A stretch of DNA of 5,005 bases from Candidatus Uhrbacteria bacterium (GCA_030688135.1 JAUYIW010000049.1:1-5005), one strand, 5' to 3'; shown: positions 1 to 4,840, counted from the stretch's first letter. The notes: generated by a model from the sequence alone, not told the origin. A program made the numbers and translations.

Positions 1-41
1 CGCTTTATTTTCTACCAAAATTAGCCAATTTTGTTACATAA

Positions 42-150
42 ATGAATCAAATCACTACAAGCGCAAATCAATAAAACCTGTGAACTAGCTGATCAAGAAA
101 TAGCAAGATTGGAGAAGAGAGTCATGGACCTTGAAAAAGAATCGAAATAG
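42..150 (+). pseudogene. possible broken small coiled-coil ORF
   Basis: The reading frame from 46 to the TAG at 148-150 has no stop and encodes a charged, heptad-like tail (…ELADQEIARLEKRVMDLEKESK), which looks more like coding than random sequence. It has no usable start: TGA lies at 43-45 just upstream, and the first in-frame ATG is at 124. An ATG at 42 in the neighbouring frame gives MNQITTSANQ before a TAA, so a single one-base shift around 70 would join start and tail into a protein of about 35 residues. It could be a decayed small gene, a sequencing error, or chance. No family is recognised. Confidence 0.2.
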
Positions 151-168
151 TGCTATTATTTCGCACAC

Positions 169-254
169 TTCTGAATGATCCGTAGTATGTAACCTTATTA
201 GGGCGAAAGTCCGGCGACAAGCAAACGGGTTGCAAAAGTTACGATCATTTGGAA
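169..254 (+). ncRNA. candidate structured RNA of unknown family
   Basis: An outer stem pairs 169-180 with 243-254, including seven consecutive Watson-Crick pairs (AATGATC/GATCATT) plus two G-U pairs. A second stem, GTAAC/GTTAC (189-193 with 238-242), stacks directly on it after a 5' bulge at 181-188. Inside are two local hairpins: GGGC-GAAA-GTCC (201-212), capped by a GNRA tetraloop, and GCAA-acggg-TTGC (221-233). The fold ends about 20 bases before an extended -10 promoter for the next small gene, so it is either a separate RNA or DNA-level structure rather than that gene's leader. No Rfam family is recognised. The strand is uncertain, although the GAAA loop and G-U pairs favour plus. Confidence 0.35.
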
Positions 255-272
255 AACAAAGAAAGAAATACA

Positions 273-281
273 TGATATAAT
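273..281 (+). promoter_or_regulatory. extended -10 promoter for the 55-residue ORF
   Basis: The sequence TGATATAAT contains a perfect TATAAT (276-281) preceded by the TGn extended -10 motif. No good -35 lies at 16-18 bases; TTGGAA at 249-254 is too far away at 21. Extended -10 promoters often tolerate a poor -35. Transcription would begin near 288, giving an untranslated leader of about 30 bases before the ATG at 320. Confidence 0.5.
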
Positions 282-319
282 GAAAGAGGTAAGAGGAGCT
301 AAATCAAAGTAATTAACTT

Positions 320-487
320 ATGCTAGAAATCAAAAATTATCCTACAGGTAAACCAACGAATCCAGTTATCCTGAAAGTCTGGGAACGATTGCAAGAATCA
401 GGAGCCTTGGATGGGCTTTCCGATGATGAGATTTTAGAGAAAGTGGTCTCAACAGCAGAAAAATTGTTGTCGACAGAATCCAAATAA
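320..487 (+). CDS. small hypothetical protein, 55 residues
   Basis: The ORF starts with ATG at 320 and ends with TAA at 485-487. The product begins MLEIKNYPTGKPTNPVILKV and continues with an amphipathic, acidic segment (WERLQESGALDGLSDDEILEKVVSTAEKLL). There is no signal peptide, membrane segment or cysteine. The function is not recognised. Support comes from context: an extended -10 promoter lies just upstream and a terminator begins 12 bases after the stop. The only SD-like sequence, GAGGAG at 293-298, lies 21 bases before the ATG, which is too far to be normal, but an in-frame TAA at 314-316 rules out a longer start. The compact helical, acidic make-up would suit a small binding partner or regulator, but that is a guess. 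Confidence 0.55.
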   Translation: MLEIKNYPTGKPTNPVILKVWERLQESGALDGLSDDEILEKVVSTAEKLLSTESK

Positions 488-498
488 GATTCAACTGT

Positions 499-535
499 AA
501 AAAACTATCTAGTTTCAAGGCTAGTTTTTTATTTT
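499..535. terminator. bidirectional Rho-independent terminator
   Basis: An A-tract and CTA (499-507) face TAG and a T-tract (522-530), giving AAAAAACTA/TAGTTTTTT. An alternative inner stem is CTAG-tttcaagg-CTAG. The T-run on each strand lets it end both the plus-strand small gene (stop at 487) and the convergent minus-strand gene, whose TAA stop (529-531) sits inside the T-tract. Confidence 0.7.
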
Positions 536-1473
536 AATAATCCTCTTTCTGTCAAGACTTTTTCCCAATCCGGGTCGTCTAGAATTTCCAAAACTTTTTG
601 GATTTGTTTATCTGAAAAGACTTGCACTCCTGTACCTCCTGTCTGGACTGTAGCTTTTATTTCTGCATCCCAATAAGATTCCTGATTATTCAATCTAGCA
701 ATACGCTCTGCAAGTTTTCTATTTGGCGTTGCTATGTTTATATCAATCGAAACTCCTTCTCCACTTTCCATTTTGAATACTCCGATTTTTATGTGTTTAT
801 TTTCTTGCACTATCCGATCAGCTTTAATCAGTTCTTGGTTTATTCGTTCCGGTGTCGCTTCTTCAAATGTCAGAGTTTTGGATCGTATAGTTGGAATCGC
901 ATCTTTGCCAATATAATCAGTCCCGTCAAGATTCAACGTATGACCAAAGATTTTACCTTCATTTATCTCTTTAATCTTCGACGCAAGAATGGAAGAGTTC
1001 TTTACTGTATCAGTAAATGTAGTTTTAGAAGTTACCGCTTCTTTAGCTTTGGAGATTGAGGTAGTTACATCACCGACTATATCCGCTTCAGGAACATTTA
1101 CTCCGCCGGCTTTACCGGCTGGAGCTTTTGGGAGGTCGTCTGATTTATGCAGAAAATCTATCAGCTGATCCAGCGCCTTTTGTTTGTTTTTATTTGTTTG
1201 ACCCGCGACTGCTTGACCTGCCTTTAATAATACCCCACCAATTCCACCCGTAGCCGCTGCAACACCGGCCTCACCTGCTTGCTGAATACCGCTCTTAACT
1301 CTACCTTGGAGACTTCCGCCTTTTGTTAGCCCATATGCGTTTTCAATGATATTCGCCCAATTCGCCATTGCATTGAAGTCTGTCGCGCCCTTATAACCAT
1401 ACTCAACAGCAGTCGCAGCAAGATCGTCCAATACTCCATCGATTTGTGCGCTTGCGTTACCTAGTGTCCGCAT
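529..1473 (-). CDS. uncharacterised protein, C-terminal part, possibly phage or mobile-element derived
   Basis: The reading frame gives 314 residues from the first ATG (1473), but it stays open and protein-like for 58 more codons up to 1647. The gene is therefore probably a 5'-truncated fragment of something larger. The ATG at 1473 has no SD and lies inside continuous coding-like sequence. From the ATG, residues 1-55 are helical and alanine-rich. Residues 67-92 form a glycine/alanine-rich segment (GEAGVAAATGGIGGVLLKAG). Residues 93-170 are a charged linker with K/S/T-rich stretches. Residues 175-297 look like a folded alpha/beta domain (GHTLNLDGTDYIGKDAIPT … IKIGVFKMESGEGVSIDINIA … QVFSDKQIQKVLEIL). 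No catalytic motif, signal peptide or named family is recognised. The composition recalls C-terminal regions of large phage virion or polyvalent proteins, but this is only an impression. It ends at a shared bidirectional terminator. Confidence 0.6.
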   Translation of the reverse strand: MRTLGNASAQIDGVLDDLAATAVEYGYKGATDFNAMANWANIIENAYGLTKGGSLQGRVKSGIQQAGEAGVAAATGGIGGVLLKAGQAVAGQTNKNKQKALDQLIDFLHKSDDLPKAPAGKAGGVNVPEADIVGDVTTSISKAKEAVTSKTTFTDTVKNSSILASKIKEINEGKIFGHTLNLDGTDYIGKDAIPTIRSKTLTFEEATPERINQELIKADRIVQENKHIKIGVFKMESGEGVSIDINIATPNRKLAERIARLNNQESYWDAEIKATVQTGGTGVQVFSDKQIQKVLEILDDPDWEKVLTERGLLK

Positions 1474-1647
1474 AGCTCGATCGCTAAATAAAGCACCACC
1501 TTTCTCAAACAGATCGTCAATACTGTAAAATCTCTTTTTTGCCGAACCAAGAACGTCGAGCCAGTTACCAGTAACACCAAGAAGCGTCGCATATTCACGA
1601 GCAAGCGCTATCGTCAGCGTCGTCGATTTGCAAATCGCAGTCGTTGT
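1474..1647 (-). other. upstream open extension of the truncated gene
   Basis: This is in the same frame as the ATG at 1473 and runs 58 codons back to a TAG at 1648-1650. The translation nearest the ATG (LAREYATLLGVTGNWLDVLG followed by SAKKRFYSIDDLFEKGGALFSDRA) reads like genuine protein, and there is no ATG, GTG or TTG start in it. The most distal part (TTTAICKSTTLT) is simply the +1 frame of the lipoprotein motif and is probably not native to this protein. The true left edge of the fragment is therefore somewhere around 1600-1620. Confidence 0.5.
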
Positions 1648-1876
1648 CTACTTCGTCGCAAACTTCTGTAGCCCCAGGATTCACGTCCACATTTACATCA
1701 TCGCAATCGTCAACCTCTGCAAAGTAATTATCGCTATCTAGGTCGGTACGCGAAGGCACAGCGGTATCGTCAGCAGTGTCGATTCCGCTATCGTCCACAG
1801 TGAAATCGGTATCAATCTTGGCGCTTACAGGCGAACAGCCACAAAGCACAAAAAAAGCGATAAAACTCAGTCTCAT
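1595..1876 (-). CDS. small lipoprotein with one MopE-type metal-binding motif, probably truncated
   Basis: The start chosen is the ATG at 1876, giving 93 residues. AAGGAG (1883-1888) sits six bases before it, and the protein then opens with a classical lipoprotein signal (MRLSFIAFFVLCGC, lipidated Cys14 expected). The upstream in-frame ATG at 1960 lacks such support and overlaps the promoter. Residues 20-46 are a low-complexity Asp/Thr/Ser linker typical of secreted lipoproteins. Residues 47-89 match the MopE-type putative metal-binding repeat (D-S-D-N-Y…DDCDD…VNPGATEVCDEVDNDCD…IDDADD), with paired Asp-Cys-Asp motifs thought to bind calcium or copper. Such proteins are common in Myxococcota and related Deltaproteobacteria and usually carry several repeats. 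Here the gene stops just after the first, where another gene's frame begins, so it is likely cut short. Base composition is more GC-rich than the plus-strand ribosomal genes. It would be outer-membrane or surface-anchored if expressed. Confidence 0.65.
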   Translation of the reverse strand: MRLSFIAFFVLCGCSPVSAKIDTDFTVDDSGIDTADDTAVPSRTDLDSDNYFAEVDDCDDVNVDVNPGATEVCDEVDNDCDLQIDDADDSACS

Positions 1877-1921
1877 TTTCGTCTCCTTTTTTGAAGGTAC
1901 AAAGGTCCGTCCGGACTTGTA

Positions 1922-1950
1922 AAGATATGCTATATATGGCTGATTGTCAA
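1922..1950 (-). promoter_or_regulatory. sigma70-type promoter for the lipoprotein gene
   Basis: On the minus strand, TTGACA (1950-1945) is followed by a 17-base spacer and TATCTT (1927-1922). The -35 is perfect and the -10 matches 4 of 6. Transcription would begin near 1915, about 40 bases before the ATG at 1876. It points away from the rpmE promoter. Confidence 0.6.
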
Positions 1951-1969
1951 TTTGCCACAATCAAATTCA

Positions 1970-1998
1970 TTGACAAATCTAAGGCCTCATGTTAGCAT
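1970..1998 (+). promoter_or_regulatory. sigma70-type promoter for the rpmE leader
   Basis: TTGACA (1970-1975), a 17-base spacer, then TAGCAT (1993-1998) preceded by TGT, an extended -10. The transcript would start near 2005, leaving a leader of roughly 165 bases before rpmE, long enough to hold the hairpin at 2024-2156. Its -35 lies 19 bases from that of the divergent lipoprotein promoter. Confidence 0.6.
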
Positions 1999-2023
1999 TT
2001 GGGCACTAAAAGGGATCTCAAAT

Positions 2024-2156
2024 ATCTTAAATTACGAAACTCGCAATCTTTGCGTTCACGGGCACCCGTCGCCCCCATTCTCCCTACATTTTAGTAGGGT
2101 TCACGGGGATCGACAGCCCGTTCATGCAAATCTCATCGAGTTTCGTAATTCAAGGT
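2024..2156 (+). ncRNA. long structured leader RNA or palindromic element before rpmE
   Basis: The stretch folds as one irregular hairpin. The outer stem has 14 perfect pairs (AATTACGAAACTCG 2030-2043 with 2137-2150) and continues outward, past one mismatch, with 2024-2028 to 2152-2156. Further in are TTTGC/GCAAA (2049-2053 with 2126-2130), ACGGGC/GCCCGT (2058-2063 with 2116-2121) across a symmetrical 4x4 internal loop, GTCG/CGAC (2068-2071 with 2111-2114), CCCC/GGGG (2072-2076 with 2105-2108) and an apical CCCTAC-atttta-GTAGGG (2082-2099). The outer stem ties up AAGG at 2152-2155, the only SD-like sequence before rpmE. It could be an L31 autoregulatory leader, another cis-regulator, or a dispersed MITE-like palindrome. 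There is no T-tract, so it is not a simple terminator. Confidence 0.55.
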
Positions 2157-2169
2157 CAAATAGAAATAT

Positions 2170-2466
2170 ATGAAACAGGCAATACATCCACAATACTTTA
2201 AAGACGCAGTAGTTAACTGTGTTTGCGGGCAATCATTTAAGGCTGGATCGACCGCTGAAAGCTCTTCGGTTGAGCTTTGTTCTCAGTGCCACCCATTTTA
2301 TACAGGAAAACAAAAGATTGTTGACACAGCTCGTCGTGTTGAAAAATTCCAAACTCGAGTATCAAAGAAAGCTGATGCAGTTATGGATAGCGAAGCTAAG
2401 GCTAAACGAAAAATTGAAAGAGCTCAGAAAAAGATTGAAAAGAAAGCAAAAGCTGACAATTCTTAG
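2170..2466 (+). CDS. rpmE: 50S ribosomal protein L31 (zinc-ribbon type)
   Basis: The 98-residue product is a component of the large ribosomal subunit at the central-protuberance bridge to the small subunit. The N-terminus MKQAIHPQY and the core (VVNCVCGQSF … VELCSQCHPFYTGKQKIVDTARRVEKFQTR) are characteristic of L31. Cys17, Cys19, Cys37 and Cys40 form the CxC…CxxC set of the zinc-binding form. It is longer than the roughly 65-70 residues usual in Escherichia coli or Bacillus: from about residue 66 a lysine/alanine-rich helical tail (KAKRKIERAQKKIEKKAKAD) extends it, a kind of extension I associate with CPR bacteria. The ATG follows AAGG by 14 bases, so SD support is weak, and that AAGG is paired in the leader hairpin. 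A terminator follows, so it appears to be its own transcription unit ahead of prfA. Confidence 0.93.
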   Translation: MKQAIHPQYFKDAVVNCVCGQSFKAGSTAESSSVELCSQCHPFYTGKQKIVDTARRVEKFQTRVSKKADAVMDSEAKAKRKIERAQKKIEKKAKADNS

Positions 2467-2478
2467 TATGCAAAATAC

Positions 2479-2513
2479 AACGCCCTAGCTTTTAATGCAG
2501 GGCGTTTTATTAT
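2479..2513 (+). terminator. Rho-independent terminator after rpmE
   Basis: AACGCCCT (2479-2486) pairs perfectly with AGGGCGTT (2499-2506), with a possible extra GC/GC inner pair. TTTTATTATT follows, a fair T-tract. It lies 13 bases after the rpmE stop and immediately before the prfA promoter, separating the two genes transcriptionally. Confidence 0.85.
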
Positions 2514-2515
2514 TG

Positions 2516-2524
2516 TGATAAAAT
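2516..2524 (+). promoter_or_regulatory. extended -10 promoter of prfA, leaderless
   Basis: TGATAAAAT comprises TAAAAT (2519-2524) with the TGn extension, the same style as the TGATATAAT at 273-281. No clear -35 is seen. The ATG of prfA is at 2531, seven bases after the -10, so transcription would begin at or next to the start codon. There is no SD in the intervening bases, consistent with a leaderless message. Confidence 0.5.
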
Positions 2525-2530
2525 ATAACT

Positions 2531-3586
2531 ATGGACATCTCTCAACTTCAGGATGAAAATTCTCAAAAAATTAAAGACTTAGAATTAAAGCTAGTAGACC
2601 CAGCTGTAATTAACGACTCCAAAAAACTCGAAGAAACAAATAGAGCGTATCAGACAACAAAAAAAATACTTGAACTAATAAAAAGCTTTCAAAAAGCGCA
2701 AACGGACCTTGCTGGCGCAAGAGAATCCATTAGCGATGCCGACTCTGAAATGAGAGAACTTGCCGAAGCAGAAGTTACGAGTCTAGAAAGTAAAATACCG
2801 GAACTTGAAGATGCAATCCTTCTAGCGCTAATTCCTCCGGATCCAATGGATCACAATGATGCAATTGTAGAAATCCGCGCCGGAACTGGAGGAGATGAAG
2901 CTGCCCTATTCGCGTCTGACCTTTTTCGAATGTATTCAAAATATGCAGATATAAAGGGATGGAAAGTTGAAATCGCATCGCAAAGCACAAATGACCTTGG
3001 TGGAGTAAAAGAAATCATTTTTGATATAAAAGGTTCGGGCGCTTACGGTGATATCAAATATGAATCTGGAGTGCATAGGGTGCAGCGCGTGCCAGAAACA
3101 GAAAAGCAAGGAAGAATTCACACGTCTACTGCCACCGTAGCAGTGTTGCCAAAAATTGAAGAAAAAGAGTTTGAAATTAATCCAAATGATTTAAAAATCG
3201 AAGCAACAACATCAACTGGCGCTGGAGGGCAATCCGTTAACACTACATATTCGGCGATTAGAATAACCCATATTCCAACCGGGACTGCTGTGTACTGCCA
3301 AGATGAACGATCGCAAAAACAAAACAAAGAAAGAGCACTTTCTATTATTCGTGCACGAGTGTATGCGGAGGAACATAGAAAAAAGCAAGCTACATTGGAT
3401 GAAAAAAGACGAAGCCAAATCGGTAGCGGTGATCGCTCAGAAAAAATTCGAACATATAACTTTCCACAAGATAGAATCACAGACCATCGTATAAAAGAAT
3501 CTTGGCATAACCTACCTGGAATTCTTAATGGCGAAATTGGACAGATTATTTCAAAGTTAAAACTAGCAGATCGGGAGATCGAGTGA
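2531..3586 (+). CDS. prfA: peptide chain release factor 1 (RF1)
   Basis: RF1 reads UAA and UAG in the ribosomal A site and triggers hydrolysis of peptidyl-tRNA. The product has 351 residues, close to the usual 355-360. The N-terminal region (about 1-95) is a helical coiled-coil. The RF signature IVEIRAGTGGDEAALFA (112-128) is intact. The stop-codon recognition PxT motif appears as PET at 188-190 within VHRVQRVPETEKQGRIHTSTATVAVLP, marking it as RF1 rather than RF2 (which has SPF). The catalytic GGQ loop is at 232-234 (STGAGGQSVNTTYSAIRITH); Ser and Tyr replace the His and Asp that follow GGQ in Escherichia coli RF1. The C-terminal DHRI motif is at 318-321. The start at 2531 is leaderless and the gene ends in TGA. 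prmC, whose product modifies Gln234, follows 97 bases later. Confidence 0.97.
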   Translation: MDISQLQDENSQKIKDLELKLVDPAVINDSKKLEETNRAYQTTKKILELIKSFQKAQTDLAGARESISDADSEMRELAEAEVTSLESKIPELEDAILLALIPPDPMDHNDAIVEIRAGTGGDEAALFASDLFRMYSKYADIKGWKVEIASQSTNDLGGVKEIIFDIKGSGAYGDIKYESGVHRVQRVPETEKQGRIHTSTATVAVLPKIEEKEFEINPNDLKIEATTSTGAGGQSVNTTYSAIRITHIPTGTAVYCQDERSQKQNKERALSIIRARVYAEEHRKKQATLDEKRRSQIGSGDRSEKIRTYNFPQDRITDHRIKESWHNLPGILNGEIGQIISKLKLADREIE

Positions 3587-3610
3587 CAAAAATCATAAAT
3601 CCAAAACTTT

Positions 3611-3671
3611 AAATCCTAAATAAGCTCAAAAATTTCAATCTTATTTAGATTTTCAGATTTAGAGTTTAGAA
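3611..3671 (+). repeat. AT-rich inverted and heptamer repeat in the prfA-prmC gap
   Basis: AAATCCTAAATAAG (3611-3624) pairs with CTTATTTAGATTT (3640-3652) apart from one bulged C, with a 15-base loop. The right arm runs into four 7-base units in exact register: TTTAGAT (3644), TTTCAGA (3651), TTTAGAG (3658) and TTTAGAA (3665). There is no T-tract to make it a strong terminator, so prfA and prmC may still be cotranscribed. Confidence 0.5.
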
Positions 3672-3683
3672 ATTCAGAACACT

Positions 3684-4568
3684 ATGACCATAATGGAGGC
3701 TCTAAATTGGGGCCGAGAACAACTAAAAAAAACCGAAACTGAAAAGCACTTTGGTAAATCGAACACAATGCTCGATGCCCAAGTGCTTCTTGCCTTTTGC
3801 ATAAATAAACCAACTGCATTTCTATTCACGCACTTTGATGACCCAATCAGTGACGGGTCGCTACAGAAATTTCAGGATTTAATAAATCAACGATCAAAAC
3901 ATGAGCCAGTTGCATATCTAACTGGAGAGAAGGAATTTTATAACCGTGCCTTTAAAGTAAATCCAAGCGTTTTGATCCCGAGGCCAGATACCGAAGCAAT
4001 GATTGAAATCATAAAAGAAATTGCACGTCCTGAATCGGTAATACTCGATATTGGAACCGGATCAGGCGCGATTGCAGTAACGCTCGCGGCTGAACTTAGC
4101 CTTCCACTTGTTGCGATTGATATTAGTGAAGCTGCGCTTGAGGTAGCAAGAAGCAATGCAGAACGACACAAAGTAGAATATTTAATCTCATTTTTAAATG
4201 GAAATTTACTTGAACCTTTTTTTGAAAGTAATGTAAAAGTTTCAAACGATAAGCATGCAATAATTTGCGCAAATTTGCCATACATTCGAATAGCGAACTG
4301 GCAATACCTCGATCCTGATGTAAAAGATTTTGAACCAAGGTCTGCTTTGATTGGAGGAGTTGATGGTTTGGAATTTTACCGCGAACTAATGCGTCAAATT
4401 CATGAGCATAGAAATATTTTTCCTATTGAAACAGATGTGATACTAGAAATTGATCCTTCGCAGGAACTTGGAGCGCCGTCAATGATACGCGAGTACTTCC
4501 CTAACGCACAAATAAAAATTGAACGCGACCTTTCAGGCAAATCAAGAGTTGTTGTTGTGAGAATTTAG
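3684..4568 (+). CDS. prmC: release factor glutamine methyltransferase (HemK/PrmC)
   Basis: The enzyme transfers a methyl group from S-adenosylmethionine to the glutamine side chain of the release-factor GGQ motif, raising termination efficiency. The product has 294 residues, slightly longer than the usual 275-285. Residues 1-90 form the helical substrate-binding domain, ending in EPVAYLTGEKEFYNRAF. LIPRPDTEAMIE (97-108) is the family signature. The SAM-binding loop is LDIGTGSGAIA (121-131), with VAIDIS (143-148) following. The motif that holds the glutamine amide, normally NPPY, is NLPY here (197-200, in CANLPYIRI). EPRSALIGGVDGLEFY (217-232) and RDLSGKSRVVVVRI close the fold. The start MTIMEALNWG at 3684 matches the family N-terminus. 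No SD precedes it. It pairs functionally with the adjacent prfA. Confidence 0.93.
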   Translation: MTIMEALNWGREQLKKTETEKHFGKSNTMLDAQVLLAFCINKPTAFLFTHFDDPISDGSLQKFQDLINQRSKHEPVAYLTGEKEFYNRAFKVNPSVLIPRPDTEAMIEIIKEIARPESVILDIGTGSGAIAVTLAAELSLPLVAIDISEAALEVARSNAERHKVEYLISFLNGNLLEPFFESNVKVSNDKHAIICANLPYIRIANWQYLDPDVKDFEPRSALIGGVDGLEFYRELMRQIHEHRNIFPIETDVILEIDPSQELGAPSMIREYFPNAQIKIERDLSGKSRVVVVRI

Positions 4569-4595
4569 GCTGGCTGCGTATGGGTTATGCAGGTA

Positions 4596-4840
4596 GCGGA
4601 GGGGTTATTCTGACGCTGAGGTGGAGGGCATTGCCGGACATCCTGAGGAGGTAGAGCCGACGAAGGATCTTTTGACAAGCGGAGAGGTTATACGATAAAC
4701 GGAGGGGTTTATCTGTCGACCGAAAGAGGTTATTCAGGTCACGACAGATTTGTCAGGGGGCTGGCGTCATCCTGAGGAGAGCCGATAAGGTCATCAGGGC
4801 TCGACGAACGGATCTCTCTAGTTGCGAGGGGGTTATTCTG
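4596..4840 (+). repeat. degenerate 17-base repeat, consensus GCGGAGGGGTTATTCTG
   Basis: Copies lie at 4596-4612 (exact consensus), 4679-4695, 4699-4715, 4720-4736 and 4824-4840, with a weaker partial one (TGGGTTATGCAG) at 4581-4592. The best two, 4596 and 4824, differ at only two positions; the middle three are packed within 60 bases. Spacing is irregular and the sequence between copies is not conserved, so this is not a CRISPR array. Confidence 0.5.
4639..4815 (+). repeat. two copies of a CATCCTGAGGAG…CGACGAAGGATCT unit
   Basis: Copy one (4639-4670) contains CATCCTGAGGAG, AGAGCCGA and CGACGAAGGATCT in order. Copy two (4768-4815) has the same CATCCTGAGGAG, then AGAGCCGA, an extra 16 bases, and CGACGAACGGATCT. 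The ends are weakly inverted (ATCCT/AGGAT). This resembles the short ATCCTGAG…GAAGGATC intergenic repeats common in many bacterial genomes. Confidence 0.5.

Noticed and set aside
205..214. RNase P RNA, because GAAAGTCCGG matches its conserved 5' region
   Set aside because: Only ten bases match; the remaining conserved regions and the expected length are absent.
171..215. hammerhead ribozyme (CTGAATGA … CGAAA)
   Set aside because: The core reads CTGAATGA rather than CTGATGA, and the required stem II and stem III do not form around it.
85..273. 62-codon minus-strand ORF
   Set aside because: The translation is Phe/Cys/Arg-rich with no recognisable features, it lies antisense to the RNA-like fold, and it has no SD.
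2024..2156. integron attC site
   Set aside because: The ends do not contain the RYYYAAC and GTTRRRY core boxes, and no integrase or cassette array is present.
1952..2173. 73-codon plus-strand ORF across the rpmE leader
   Set aside because: It reads through the hairpin arms, so its sequence is dictated by the palindrome; it starts upstream of the promoter.
3118..3480. minus-strand ORFs overlapping prfA and prmC
   Set aside because: They are antisense shadows of well-conserved genes, with no SD and no family features.
3584..3598. UGA recoded as glycine (as in Gracilibacteria/SR1)
   Set aside because: RF1 ends naturally at this TGA, no conserved gene contains an in-frame TGA, and read-through adds only three residues.
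4596..4840. CRISPR array
   Set aside because: Repeats are degenerate, irregularly spaced and sometimes nearly adjacent, with no uniform spacers and no cas gene.
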